From assembly GCA_003153505.1 (NCBI GenBank), contig PLZA01000044.1:62001-126000 (forward strand): a DNA stretch of 64,000 nucleotides, given 5' to 3'. The position numbers were made by a program, and so were the translations under genes. The stretch is from Candidatus Dormiibacterota bacterium (GTDB lineage Bacteria > Chloroflexota > Dormibacteria > Aeolococcales > Aeolococcaceae). How positions within the stretch are numbered: position 1 is the stretch's first letter; every line of letters starts with the position of its first letter. This document shows positions 26,866-35,836 of this stretch, one piece after another. The notes below the pieces were generated by a model that worked only from the letters and a program-made list of their open reading frames with translations, made no database searches and was not told where the DNA came from.

Positions 26866-27726
26866 TCACTTGATCCTAACCATGCGTGGGGTCGGACCAA
26901 CCAATCCCTCGCGGACGAGGGTGTCGAGGACCAGCGCGATGTCCGTCGAAGGGCGCCCCGCCGCCGCGGCGCCCGCACGGGTCTGCAGCTCGTCGATGCT
27001 GCTCGGTGGAGGCTCGGCGAGCATGGCGCGGAGGACCGCGCCGCGCAGCTCGCGCGTGCTGCCACGGTATCGGGGCGAGTGCCGAAGCCGTTCGGGTGGC
27101 GCTGCCTCGAGGCGGCTCAGGGACGGGCATTGCGATGCGAGCGGGCATCCGTGACAGAGCGGTCGTGCCCTGCAGTGCAGCGCTCCGGCATCGAACAGCG
27201 CGTACGTGAAATCGCGCGTGCTCATGCCCCGAGGTCGCCCGTCCGTCAGCCACTCCTCGAGCGCGGCGTGACGGACCTCCCCTGGCTCTCTGCCCAGCGC
27301 CGCACGCGCGGTGACCCTCGCGATGTTGACGTCCTGGGGCGGGACGCCTGGCGCGCCGAACGCCAGCACCATCAGCGCCCTCGCCGTGTACGGACCGACC
27401 CCCGGGAGTGAGCGCAGGCCTGCCTCGGTGTCCGGCCAGCCGGCTGCGGCGACCGCCCTGGCGGTGACGTGGAGGGCTCGAGCCCGGCGCGGATAGCCGA
27501 GGCCCTGCCACTCGCGCAGCAGCGCGGCGAGCGGACTCGCCGCACATGCTTCAGGCGTGGGCCAGCGTGCGAGGAATGCCTCCCACCGCCCCGAGACCCT
27601 GGCGACCTGGGTCTGCTGGAGCATCACCTCGCTGACGAGAATGGCCCAGGGCTCGGCTGTTGACCGCCACGGCAGGTCGTGCCGACCGTGTTTCCGATAC
27701 CAGCGCGCGAGCCCGCGGGTCCACAC
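26866..27726 (-). CDS. mutY: A/G-specific adenine DNA glycosylase
   Basis: About 286 residues with the MutY core: 'EVMLQQTQV', helix-hairpin-helix 'LPGVGPYTA', catalytic Asp in 'PQDVNIARV', and a four-cysteine [4Fe-4S] motif 'CRARPLCHGCPLASQC' (C-x5-C-x2-C-x5-C; the usual first gap is 6). It removes adenine opposite 8-oxoG. The C-terminal NUDIX-like 8-oxoG-recognition domain is absent or very reduced (E. coli MutY is 350 residues). I chose GTG 27726 because 'RWYRKHGR' then aligns with the family N-terminus; an ATG at 27780 is an alternative. Confidence 0.85.
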   Translation of the reverse strand: MWTRGLARWYRKHGRHDLPWRSTAEPWAILVSEVMLQQTQVARVSGRWEAFLARWPTPEACAASPLAALLREWQGLGYPRRARALHVTARAVAAAGWPDTEAGLRSLPGVGPYTARALMVLAFGAPGVPPQDVNIARVTARAALGREPGEVRHAALEEWLTDGRPRGMSTRDFTYALFDAGALHCRARPLCHGCPLASQCPSLSRLEAAPPERLRHSPRYRGSTRELRGAVLRAMLAEPPPSSIDELQTRAGAAAAGRPSTDIALVLDTLVREGLVGPTPRMVRIK

Positions 27727-27778
27727 TCGGGGCAGTTTGTCAGACTGCCGGCGTCCGGCATGTTGAGGAGACCACCAC

Positions 27779-28861
27779 ATGGCGCAGCAGACGATCACGT
27801 TGATTCCCGGTGACGGCGTGGGACCCGAGGTCAGCGAGGCAGCACGCCGTGTGATCGATGCCACCGGCGTCGCCATCGACTGGGAGGTGCACGACGCCGG
27901 GCTCGGCGTGATGGACCAGTACGGTGACCCGCTGCCGGCACACGTGCTCGAATCCATCCGGCGGAACAAGGTCGCGATCAAGGGTCCCTTGACGACTCCG
28001 ATCGGCAAGGGCATCCGCTCGGTCAACGTCGCCCTGCGTCGCGAGCTCGATCTCTTTGTGCTGATCCGTCCGTGCAAGTCCTACCCGGGCGTGCGCAGCC
28101 GCTACGAGAACGTCGACCTCGTGGTCATACGTGAGAACACCGAGGACCTCTATGCCGGAATCGAGTTTGCCGAAGGGGAGCCGGGGACGCTCGAGCTGAT
28201 CGACGACATCGAGCGTCTCGGTGGGCGGAAGATTCGCGCCGACTCGGGGATCAGCATCAAGCCGGCGTCCATCTCCGCCACGCAGCGCGTGTTTCGCTAC
28301 GGTTTCCAGTGGGCGATCGACAATGGTCGCCGCAAGGTGACCGCCGTGCACAAGGCAAACATCATGAAATACACCGAGGGGCTGTGGCTGCGCGTCGCCG
28401 AGCAGGTGAGCCATGAGTTTCCACAGATCGAGTTCGAGGACCGCATCGTCGACAACATGGCGATGCAGTTGGTGCAGAGGCCGGAGCTCTACGACGTGAT
28501 GGTGATGCCGAACCTGTTCGGCGACATCCTCAGCGACCTGTGCGCGGGTCTCACCGGCGGGCTCGGTCTCGCCCCGGGAGCAAACATCGGTGAAGAGGTC
28601 GCGGTGTTCGAGGCGACGCACGGGAGCGCGCCCAAGTACGCGGGGCAGAACAAAGCCAACCCGATGGCGATGATGCTCAGTGGCGTGCTGATGCTCCGTC
28701 ATATCGGCGAGGAGGCCGCCGGTGACCGTCTCGAGCAGGCGGTCGCGGCGGTCATCGCCGAGGGTCGAAGCGTCACCTACGACATGAAGCCCGAGCGCGA
28801 CGATCCTTCCGCGGTGGGCACGTCCCAGGTGGCCGACGCCGTCATCGCGGCATTGGGGTAG
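27779..28861 (+). CDS. icd: NAD(P)-dependent isocitrate dehydrogenase
   Basis: The 360-residue beta-decarboxylating dehydrogenase has '[11 protein letters not shown]', substrate-binding '[20 protein letters not shown]', '[12 protein letters not shown]', '[12 protein letters not shown]', '[14 protein letters not shown]', and '[13 protein letters not shown]'. The short length and this pattern match NAD-type homoisocitrate/isocitrate dehydrogenases (LeuB-like size). Isocitrate is the likely substrate; 3-isopropylmalate is less likely because no leu genes are near. ATG follows GAGGAG at 8 nt. Confidence 0.9.
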   Translation: MAQQTITLIPGDGVGPEVSEAARRVIDATGVAIDWEVHDAGLGVMDQYGDPLPAHVLESIRRNKVAIKGPLTTPIGKGIRSVNVALRRELDLFVLIRPCKSYPGVRSRYENVDLVVIRENTEDLYAGIEFAEGEPGTLELIDDIERLGGRKIRADSGISIKPASISATQRVFRYGFQWAIDNGRRKVTAVHKANIMKYTEGLWLRVAEQVSHEFPQIEFEDRIVDNMAMQLVQRPELYDVMVMPNLFGDILSDLCAGLTGGLGLAPGANIGEEVAVFEATHGSAPKYAGQNKANPMAMMLSGVLMLRHIGEEAAGDRLEQAVAAVIAEGRSVTYDMKPERDDPSAVGTSQVADAVIAALG

Positions 28862-28934
28862 CCGGCAGCACCGAATTCCGCCCTGCCCCGCCCCGCGCCC
28901 GGGCAACTTGCGACCGTTGCGGCTCCCCTCTGGA

Positions 28935-28972
28935 CTTCACAAAGCAGTGAAGGTGGGGGAATTCGCGAATTC
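28935..28972. promoter_or_regulatory. Tandem palindromes in the histidine-kinase promoter
   Basis: CTTCAC-N6-GTGAAG (28935-28952) and the perfect 14-bp palindrome GAATTCGCGAATTC (28959-28972) lie 22-59 nt before the TTG start of the kinase. A -10-like GATACT is at 28978-28983, so the palindromes would cover the -35 region. Likely a regulator binding site. Confidence 0.4.
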
Positions 28973-28993
28973 AGGCTGATACTGCACCGTGCC

Positions 28994-31645
28994 TTGAGCA
29001 CTACGACCCTTGTGCTGTCGTGGGCTTTGGGGGGTGCCTGCATCGTGCTGGGCGTATTCACCGTGGACGGGTGGCTGCGCCGGCGTGATCGAACGCGCGC
29101 ATTCCTGGCGTGCTCGATCGTGCTCCTGTGCGGTAGCGGGGTCGCCGTCGGGGCGACGATGCTCACGCGGGATCGGGTGCTGTGGACCAGCGACCTCTCG
29201 ATCACACTCTTCCTCGCGTCCGGCCTTGCGTTCTTCGGTTTCCGCGCGGCGATGGACCGGCTGGCCATCGCTGTCAGCGTCGCCGTCGGGGCCGTGGTGG
29301 TCGCGACCGTCGTTCTCGTCGGTCTCGCCGGCGTCTCCTTCGCCGGGGCGCAATCGGAGGGGCAGGAGCTGGTCGTCGTGTTGCTCACGGTTGTGTGGCT
29401 CGGCTGTGTGGTGGAGCCTGCCGTCCGGTTGTGGAGTCTTTCGGCGGCGATGCCTCGCGTGCAGCGCGCTCGGCTGCGCTCGATCACTCTGGCCTACGCC
29501 GGGGTGGTGGTGGCGTTGCTGCTGTCCATCGGCAGCGCGGCGATCCTGGGGCGGGACAACGCGGAGATCACGGTCGCGCTGCCGGCGCTTGCGGTGCTGC
29601 CGTTCTTCTATATCGGATTCGAGCCGCCGCGTTGGCTGGTCGCTTTCTGGCGCCAGCGGGAGGAAGGGCATTTCCGAGAGGCGTTCACCGATCTCGTGCT
29701 CTATTCCCCCGACCGGCAGCGCCTCGCCGAGCGTGCCGTGGAGTGGGCGGCTCGTCTCGTCGGCGCCGACGGGGCGGTGATCGCCACCGACGACGGGGAG
29801 GTGCTCGCCGTGCACGGGCTCGACAGGACGGCCGGCTGGAAGCTCGTCTCCCAGATGACCGGATACGGAGAGACCCGCGCGGTCACCAGTCACCCCGCCA
29901 ACTCGACGGGGGTCATTCGAGTGGTGCTCGATGCGCAGCTCAGCCGCGGCATCATGGCAGTGACCTCGGGTCCGCTGACCCCGCTGTTCGGCGACGATGA
30001 GGCCCTCCGTCTGGCTCAGTACGGCACCGCCCTCGCGCCGGCGCTCGACCGGGTCCTGCTCGTCGAGCGGATGCGCCGCACCTCCCAGCTCCTCGATCTC
30101 GCATACGACGCGGTGACCACGTGGAATGTGCGCACTCAGCTGATCACCTTCTGGAACAAGGGGGCGGAGGAGTTGTACGGCTGGAGCAGCAACGAGGCCA
30201 TCGGCCGCAACCCCGGCGAGCTGTTGGGCTCGGAGCTGCCTGAGAGCCGCGACGCGATCCTCGCCGTCCTCCGCGCCGAGGGACGCTGGGAAGGCGAGAT
30301 CGTGCAGACGACCAAGATGGGGAATCGCGTCAACGTGGCAGTGCGCTGGGCGTTGCAGAAGGACGGCGTCGGCCGGCCGGACGCGGTCATCGAGATCGGC
30401 CGCGATGTGACCGCCGACAAGGTCGCGGCGGCCGAGTTGCGCGAGGCGCGCGACATTGCCGAGCAAGCGTCGCAGGCGAAGAGCGAGTACCTGTCGCGGA
30501 TGAGCCATGAGTTGCGCACGCCGCTGACCGCGATCCTTGGCTACAGCGACCTGCTCGAGATGCGCGAGCCGCGCGACGATCAGACCGAGGCGATCGCCGC
30601 CGTGCAAGAGGCGAGTGGCCACCTCCTCAGCCTCGTGAACGATGTGCTCGACATCGCCCGCATCGAGTCCGGACGGGAGAGCTTCTCGCTCGAGCCGGTC
30701 GCGTTGGAGGCGACGGTGGAGGAGTGTGTCCGGCTGGTGGCGCCATCGGCGCTCAGCCGGCACATCAAGATCACACGATCACTCGGCGACTGCGCGGGGG
30801 ACTTCGTGCTCGCAGACCGGCAACGGCTCGTGCAGGCATTGCTGAACCTGCTGTCCAACGCCGTCAAGTATTCGGGCAACGACGCCCACATCTTCGTCGA
30901 GGCCTCGCGCGAGTGGGAAGCCGATGCGCCTGCGGGACCGATGCGACCGCGGGGAACCAGGAGCGAGTTCCTCCGTCTCGGGGTCCGCGATACCGGTCCC
31001 GGATTCACCGACGAGGACAAGGCGCGGTTGTTTCAGCCGTTCGAACGGCTCGGCGCCGAACGGACGACAGTCCCGGGCACGGGGCTCGGGTTGGCGCTGA
31101 CCCGCAAGCTCGTACAGGGCATGCACGGCACCATCGGTGTCGAGAGCGAGCGTAACGTCGGGAGCACCTTCTGGATCAGGCTCAACCGCTCACCGATTGC
31201 AGCGCCCAAGCCGCGCGTGCGGCGCAAGCCGCCGGTGGCGATACCGGTCGTCGACTGCGAGCGCACGGTGCTCTACGTCGAGGACAACCTCACGACCATC
31301 GGACTGATGGAGGAGGTGTTCTCGATGCGGCCGCAGATCCATCTGCTCACCGCCATGCAGGGCGGGCTGACACTCGAGCTCGCCCGCGAGCATCACCCCG
31401 ATCTGATCGTGCTCGACCTGCACCTTCCGGACATCCAGGGCGACGAAGTGCTCGCTCAACTGCGCGCGGATCCACGCACCGCGGGGATTCCGGTGGTCAT
31501 GTGCAGCGCCGATGCCACGGAACGCCGTCGCAAGCAGCTGATCGCCGCCGGTGCTCGGGGGTACTTGACCAAACCCGTGAAGGTGCAACGGTTTCTGCGC
31601 ATGCTCGACGAGGTGCTCAACAGCATTCCGGTCAGCCCGGCGTGA
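28994..31645 (+). CDS. Hybrid sensor histidine kinase with PAS and receiver domains
   Basis: An 883-residue protein. Residues ~1-215 hold seven or so membrane helices (7TM/MASE-like sensor), followed by a GAF-like region (~240-360), a PAS domain (~365-470), HisKA with phosphoacceptor H505 in 'MSHELRTPL', HATPase_c ('NLLSNAVKYS', 'VRDTGPGF', 'GTGLGLAL'), and a C-terminal receiver ('VLYVEDN', Asp808 in 'IVLDLHLPD', 'YLTKPV'). It autophosphorylates and relays to its own receiver. The signal is unknown. The start is TTG 28994. No partner output regulator directly follows. Confidence 0.9.
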   Translation: MSTTTLVLSWALGGACIVLGVFTVDGWLRRRDRTRAFLACSIVLLCGSGVAVGATMLTRDRVLWTSDLSITLFLASGLAFFGFRAAMDRLAIAVSVAVGAVVVATVVLVGLAGVSFAGAQSEGQELVVVLLTVVWLGCVVEPAVRLWSLSAAMPRVQRARLRSITLAYAGVVVALLLSIGSAAILGRDNAEITVALPALAVLPFFYIGFEPPRWLVAFWRQREEGHFREAFTDLVLYSPDRQRLAERAVEWAARLVGADGAVIATDDGEVLAVHGLDRTAGWKLVSQMTGYGETRAVTSHPANSTGVIRVVLDAQLSRGIMAVTSGPLTPLFGDDEALRLAQYGTALAPALDRVLLVERMRRTSQLLDLAYDAVTTWNVRTQLITFWNKGAEELYGWSSNEAIGRNPGELLGSELPESRDAILAVLRAEGRWEGEIVQTTKMGNRVNVAVRWALQKDGVGRPDAVIEIGRDVTADKVAAAELREARDIAEQASQAKSEYLSRMSHELRTPLTAILGYSDLLEMREPRDDQTEAIAAVQEASGHLLSLVNDVLDIARIESGRESFSLEPVALEATVEECVRLVAPSALSRHIKITRSLGDCAGDFVLADRQRLVQALLNLLSNAVKYSGNDAHIFVEASREWEADAPAGPMRPRGTRSEFLRLGVRDTGPGFTDEDKARLFQPFERLGAERTTVPGTGLGLALTRKLVQGMHGTIGVESERNVGSTFWIRLNRSPIAAPKPRVRRKPPVAIPVVDCERTVLYVEDNLTTIGLMEEVFSMRPQIHLLTAMQGGLTLELAREHHPDLIVLDLHLPDIQGDEVLAQLRADPRTAGIPVVMCSADATERRRKQLIAAGARGYLTKPVKVQRFLRMLDEVLNSIPVSPA

Positions 31646-31874
31646 GCCGCTGAGCTGTCCCTGCCGACCCCGCCGCGAGTCGCAGTCGGACGATCACAGG
31701 TTTCTCCGCTGCCGTCTCGAGGCCTGACGTCAACACCCGACGGACCGTGTCCGCCAAGAGATCATCGACGCGGCGGCCCGTCTCACCGGCGCCGCGACGG
31801 GCCAGTGCGAGCAACTCGGGATTGCTTCGCAGAAAGCGGGTCGCGGCGTCGATGATTACGGCGTTCTCGGACAT
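31632..31874 (-). CDS. Small hypothetical protein downstream of padR
   Basis: An 80-residue protein, N-terminal half helical ('IIDAATRFLRSNPELLALARRG'), resembling short RHH- or antitoxin-like helices but without a motif I can name. It lies 39 bp after the PadR gene on the same strand and overlaps the end of the kinase gene by 14 bp. Possibly co-regulated by PadR. Confidence 0.5.
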   Translation of the reverse strand: MSENAVIIDAATRFLRSNPELLALARRGAGETGRRVDDLLADTVRRVLTSGLETAAEKPVIVRLRLAAGSAGTAQRLTPG

Positions 31875-31913
31875 GCGCCCATTGTCGGACTGCCCGACGA
31901 CAGGTGCCTGTCG

Positions 31914-32597
31914 TCAGTCCTCGGTCTTTTCGGACGGGGACTCGGTGCCTGCAAGCAGGAGATAGAGCTTGCGACGTGCCTCGCGGAGGACGGTTCGTGC
32001 CTCGGCGATGTGCCCCGCGTCTCCGGTTCGGCTGACCTGCCAGACGGCTGCGAGCAACTGGAATGCTTGATCGCGGAGGTCGCGGTGGTCGCCGCCCATT
32101 GAGCCCGCTGCCTCGGCCCAGGGTGCGGGACCGGCCGCCAGCTTGGCCGCCTCCTCACGTCCGGCGTCGGTGAGTTCGAAGACGCGCCGCCCGCCGTCCG
32201 ACTCGACGGCTCGGACGAGGCCTTCGTCCTCGAGCTGCTGGAGAGTCGGGTAGACGGAGCCCGGGCTCGCGCGCCACGCACCATCGCTGCGCCGCTCCAG
32301 TTCCTGGATGATCTGGTATCCGTGTGACGGCTTCTCGGCGAGGAGGACGAGGATCGCGGCGCGGACATCACCACGCGCGGCGCGCCTGCCGGGGCCGAAC
32401 GGCTGCCCGAAACCACCCGGTCCGCCAAAGCCGGCGGCGAAGTCAGGGGCGTCGAAAGGCGGCCACCCTCTGCGGTGGCGGTTCCGAGCCCCGTGCTCGA
32501 GGTGCTCTCGGACGTGATGGTGGAAGCGCGCGGCGGCGTCGCGATGCCCCCAGGCGCGCTCATCGGGGTGGGTTGGGTGGGGATGTTCCCGGGTCAT
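31914..32597 (-). CDS. PadR family transcriptional regulator
   Basis: The 227 residues have a His/Gly/Pro-rich N-terminal ~70 residues, then a PadR winged helix ('AILVLLAEKPSHGYQIIQEL', recognition region 'SPGSVYPTLQQLEDEGLV', wing 'GGRRVFELTDAG') and a C-terminal helical dimerisation part. PadR proteins repress detoxification or efflux genes on binding small ligands. The start at 32597 has GGAG 8-11 nt upstream; an in-frame ATG at 32612 is possible. The upstream promoter carries a palindrome overlapping its -10, indicating autoregulation. Confidence 0.88.
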   Translation of the reverse strand: MTREHPHPTHPDERAWGHRDAAARFHHHVREHLEHGARNRHRRGWPPFDAPDFAAGFGGPGGFGQPFGPGRRAARGDVRAAILVLLAEKPSHGYQIIQELERRSDGAWRASPGSVYPTLQQLEDEGLVRAVESDGGRRVFELTDAGREEAAKLAAGPAPWAEAAGSMGGDHRDLRDQAFQLLAAVWQVSRTGDAGHIAEARTVLREARRKLYLLLAGTESPSEKTED

Positions 32598-32633
32598 ATC
32601 GGTTCGCTCCATGGCGGTTGATTCGATGTGCCA

Positions 32634-32662
32634 ACGATATATCGAGACCGGTCGCTTGTCAA
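32634..32662 (-). promoter_or_regulatory. padR promoter with palindromic operator
   Basis: On the minus strand a perfect -35 TTGACA (32657-32662) and a -10 TATCGT (32634-32639) are separated by 17 bp. The palindrome CGATATATCG (32635-32644) overlaps the -10, a position suited to repression by the PadR product. Confidence 0.6.
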
Positions 32663-32668
32663 ATCCGA

Positions 32669-33733
32669 TCATGCGCTCGCGGCCCAGTCCAGATCCATCT
32701 GAGCGAGCATCTCGGCGGCAACCATTGGAGCCGAGATCAGCTCGATATCGAGCTCGTGGTTGCGCGCAAAACCGCCACCTGACCAGTTCGCACTGCCGAA
32801 CAACACCGATGTCGCGTCGGCCACCATCGCTTTGGCGTGGAGCAGCTCGCCGTGGCTGTGGTACCAGCGGACCTGGATTCCGGCGCTCCGCAAGGCGGCG
32901 TAGGACGGGTCGCTCGACGGCTGCGAGGGGTCGAGGAGCACGCGAACCGCCACTCCCCGGAGTGCCGCCGCCTCGAGCGCGTGAACGACGCCGGTGTCGG
33001 TGAGCACGAACAATTCGAGGTCGACGGTCTGTCGTGCTCCGTCGATGAGCCCGAGCGCAAGGGGGCGGATCTCGGCACCCGGAAGCGTGGCCGCAACATC
33101 GATCGACCGGTCGGCCTCCGCGTCAGGGACGGCACGGTCGCGGCCGCAGGTGACCAGGTCTCGCATGAAGACCCGATCCAGGTTGTCGACCGCCGGGCCA
33201 ACGATTTCAGCGTCGTAGTCGTGGTTGGCCGGCGAGTTGACACCCCAGTTGATGCCACCGACGACCGCAACCCGCGCGTCGACGACCAGGAGCTTGACGT
33301 GGTCGATCATCTGCTTGCGCACCGGATAGTCGATGACGTCAACGCCGGCGGTGCGGAGCAAGGCGGCGGTCGCGACGCTGCTCACCTCCGAGGGATCGTC
33401 GATCACGGTGACCGCGACATGACGCGATTCGGCGGCGATGAGAGCGTCGGCAAGCGGGCGCTGCCCGAATTCATAGATCTCGACGTGGATGCTGACCCGA
33501 GCGGCATCGATCAGGGCGCCGATGCGGGCGAACGTCGCGCGACCGCTCCGCAACAACGCCACCTGGTCGGCCCCAACGAGGACGGACGGGGCGGGGCCGA
33601 GCAGCGCCGCGGGCGCGGGCGGCGGCACCGCCGAGGCCGACACCTGCGCACAACCCACAACCACCGCAGCGGCGATAAACGCGGCGATCGCGCACCGCCA
33701 GCCTGGTCCTCGAACAGTATGCAAGAGAGACAT
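32669..33733 (-). CDS. Phospholipase D-like lipoprotein
   Basis: The 354 residues begin with a lipoprotein-type signal ('AAVVVGCAQ', Cys ~28). Two PLD HKD motifs follow: 'HVKLLVVD...GGINWG' and 'HAKAMVAD...GSANWSG'. It would be a monomeric PLD-superfamily phosphodiesterase (phospholipid, cardiolipin-synthase-like or nuclease) anchored outside the membrane. Its 3' end touches the padR promoter. Divergent from secG. Confidence 0.87.
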   Translation of the reverse strand: MSLLHTVRGPGWRCAIAAFIAAAVVVGCAQVSASAVPPPAPAALLGPAPSVLVGADQVALLRSGRATFARIGALIDAARVSIHVEIYEFGQRPLADALIAAESRHVAVTVIDDPSEVSSVATAALLRTAGVDVIDYPVRKQMIDHVKLLVVDARVAVVGGINWGVNSPANHDYDAEIVGPAVDNLDRVFMRDLVTCGRDRAVPDAEADRSIDVAATLPGAEIRPLALGLIDGARQTVDLELFVLTDTGVVHALEAAALRGVAVRVLLDPSQPSSDPSYAALRSAGIQVRWYHSHGELLHAKAMVADATSVLFGSANWSGGGFARNHELDIELISAPMVAAEMLAQMDLDWAASA

Positions 33734-33856
33734 TTCGCGGACACACTACCACAAGAATGCGTAGCGTCGCGATGCCGGACGGTGCCGCCGTCCAGGGAGC
33801 GGACCCCGCCGATGCACCTATACTCGGCCGATGCAGTGTCAAGGAGGCGTTGTTGG

Positions 33857-34090
33857 GTGAAGACGGCTCTCACCGTGGCGCAGGTGGTGGTCGGGGTCCT
33901 CGCGATGCTTGGCATCCTTCTCCAGACCCCGAAGTCAACCGGCCTCGGCGGAACCATCGGTGGTGGAGGAGATTCCGGCGGCGGGTACCGGCGCCGGCGC
34001 GGGCTGGAGGCCAGCCTGCTGCGCTTCTCGGCAGCGATGATCGCGTTGTTCGTCATCGTCTCGGTTCTGGCCACCTACGTCACCAAGTAA
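33857..34090 (+). CDS. secG: Preprotein translocase subunit SecG
   Basis: A 77-residue protein with two membrane helices separated by a Gly-rich loop ('LLQTPKSTGLGGTIGGG'), the usual SecG layout. GTG start at 33857 with AAGGAGG ideally spaced upstream. It assists SecYEG protein export. The binding-protein gene follows immediately. Confidence 0.88.
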   Translation: MKTALTVAQVVVGVLAMLGILLQTPKSTGLGGTIGGGGDSGGGYRRRRGLEASLLRFSAAMIALFVIVSVLATYVTK

Positions 34091-34143
34091 GGTGGCTTCG
34101 CCGGCATAGGCCGATCGAGGTCATCGCCGGGACGGCCCTCGGG

Positions 34144-35697
34144 TTGCTGGCGATTGGCGCGCTCGGGTTCGCACTCTCGCTGCACTTCGGGCTGATCGGC
34201 GGCCCGGAATTCACCGAGGGCCTCGTGGTGAGCGAGCGCCCGATGTCACTCAACCCACTCATCGACGCGTCCGATCCAGCGGTCGTCGACGTTGGTCATC
34301 TCCTGTATCGCTCGCTCCTCAAACTCGACAGCACCGGCTCCCCGACCACCGATCTCGCGGACTCGTACTCGGTGAGCACCAATGGCCTCGTCTATTCCGT
34401 CGCCCTCCAGTCGAACCTGAGGTGGTCCAACGGCTCGCCGATCACGGTTGCCGATATCGCGGCCACCGATGCGTTTGCACTCTCAGCGCAGGCGAACGAC
34501 CCGACCCTTGCCACCGCCCTCAAGGGCATCAAGGTCGCCACCTCGTTTTCCACCGTGACGTTCACGCTGCCGGCGCCGCGCTCGTCGTTCGCCGCGACAC
34601 TCACCCAGATGCCGATTCTGCCACTGGGCGGGATGAGCGAGCCGGCGTTGCTCGCGGCCGCGCGACACCCGACGTTGCCGCTGCCGACATCGGGACCGTA
34701 TGACGTGCAGTCGACGGCCGCGCTGGCCATCGTGCTACAGCCCAATCCGCACTCCACCGCACATCCGGCGATCAAGAGCTACGAGCTGCGATTGTTCGTC
34801 ACCTTTGCGGACGCCGCATATGCGTTCTCGCACGGGACGGTTGGCGCACTCCTGGCGACGACGCCGGAGGAGCTCCAGAGCCTGATGGCGGTGAAGGGCG
34901 CGCAGGTGGAGAGCATGACGACCCCCGGGTTCGTCGACATGATGTTCAACGAGCACGTCCCTGGCCTCGACGATTCCGCCGTCCGCCACGCCATCAGCAT
35001 CGCCATCGACCGAGCAGCGGTGGTGGCGGGAGCGCTCGACGGTCGGGGCGGTGTTGTGCAGACGGGCCCGTTCTCAGCAGGGATACCGTGGGTCGGACCA
35101 CCCGCCACCGAAGCGGTCTCGCCGACCGCCGCATCGTCGGTCCTGCAGGCCAACGGATGGGTGGCGGGATCGGGAGGCGTCCGTCAGCGCGGCTCGACGC
35201 GATTGACGTTCACGCTCACGGTGCCGGACATCAACCCGCTCCCGATGGTGGCGCACGAGGTTGCCGCGCAGCTGAAGGGGATCGGGGTGCAGGTCACCGT
35301 CGATGCTGTCCCAGCTGCGAGCTTTCTCAGCGTGACGCTGGACAGCGGCCATTTCCAGCTGGCAATCGATCTGTGGAACCCGGTGCCGGATCCCGACGTC
35401 AGCGCCTTCTGGCGGTCAAACGCCGCTCCGCCGCACGGCTACAACGTCTCAGGTGGCACGCCTGACGCGTTCCTGGATGCGGCGCTGGACCTGCTCGCCG
35501 AATCCTCGGATCGAGCGGCGCGGATCACATCGGCCGCCCAGGTTGCCTCCCTGCTCGCCGCCGACGCGCCTGCCGTCTTCCTCTACACACCGAAGGTGTC
35601 GGTCGTCTTCAGATCACCGGCGCCAACGGCGCCGATCCCCGGGATCGGCCCGGAGTCAGCCAGATACGCCGACATTGCCTCGTGGGAGTTGCACTAA
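34144..35697 (+). CDS. Family 5 (oligopeptide-type) substrate-binding protein
   Basis: About 517 residues of an SBP_bac_5 protein: 'PMSLNPLIDASD', 'LLYRSLLKLD', 'LRWSNGSPITVADI', 'FNEHVPGLDDSAVRHAISIAID'. It would bind peptides or similar ligands outside the cell; it has an N-terminal hydrophobic helix but no lipobox Cys. The start is unclear: the frame is open back into secG with no ATG/GTG nearby, and a basic stretch (VRWLRRHRP) just before the hydrophobic helix looks like a real n-region encoded from ~34087. TTG 34144 is the nearest usual codon but removes it. No ABC permease genes adjoin. Confidence 0.75.
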   Translation: MLAIGALGFALSLHFGLIGGPEFTEGLVVSERPMSLNPLIDASDPAVVDVGHLLYRSLLKLDSTGSPTTDLADSYSVSTNGLVYSVALQSNLRWSNGSPITVADIAATDAFALSAQANDPTLATALKGIKVATSFSTVTFTLPAPRSSFAATLTQMPILPLGGMSEPALLAAARHPTLPLPTSGPYDVQSTAALAIVLQPNPHSTAHPAIKSYELRLFVTFADAAYAFSHGTVGALLATTPEELQSLMAVKGAQVESMTTPGFVDMMFNEHVPGLDDSAVRHAISIAIDRAAVVAGALDGRGGVVQTGPFSAGIPWVGPPATEAVSPTAASSVLQANGWVAGSGGVRQRGSTRLTFTLTVPDINPLPMVAHEVAAQLKGIGVQVTVDAVPAASFLSVTLDSGHFQLAIDLWNPVPDPDVSAFWRSNAAPPHGYNVSGGTPDAFLDAALDLLAESSDRAARITSAAQVASLLAADAPAVFLYTPKVSVVFRSPAPTAPIPGIGPESARYADIASWELH

Positions 35698-35752
35698 CGC
35701 CCGGTTTGGCGAGGCAGGGCGCCGCGGCGCTGATACCATCGCCAGGCACCCG

Positions 35753-35836
35753 GCCGAGGTGGTGGAACTGGTAGACACGCAGCGTTCAGGGCGCTGTGCT
35801 CGTAAGGGCGTAAGGGTTCGATTCCCTTTCTCGGCA
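35753..35836 (+). tRNA. tRNA-Leu (CAG anticodon)
   Basis: An 84-nt cloverleaf: acceptor 5' GCCGAGG pairs with TCTCGGC plus discriminator A; anticodon stem CAGCG/CGCTG enclosing TTCAGGG, giving anticodon CAG; a long variable arm (TGCTC..GGGCG), as in class II tRNA-Leu; T arm AAGGG-TTCGATT-CCCTT. CCA is not encoded. The 3' half serves as the likely integration site of the adjoining island. Confidence 0.93.

Noticed and set aside
27740-28906. 388-codon frame antisense to icd
   Set aside because: Composition artefact; icd has every family motif and a strong RBS.
28937-30763. 608-codon open frame antisense to the histidine kinase
   Set aside because: High-GC DNA produces long antisense frames; the translation is Arg/His/Gln-rich without domains, while the opposite strand encodes a complete kinase.
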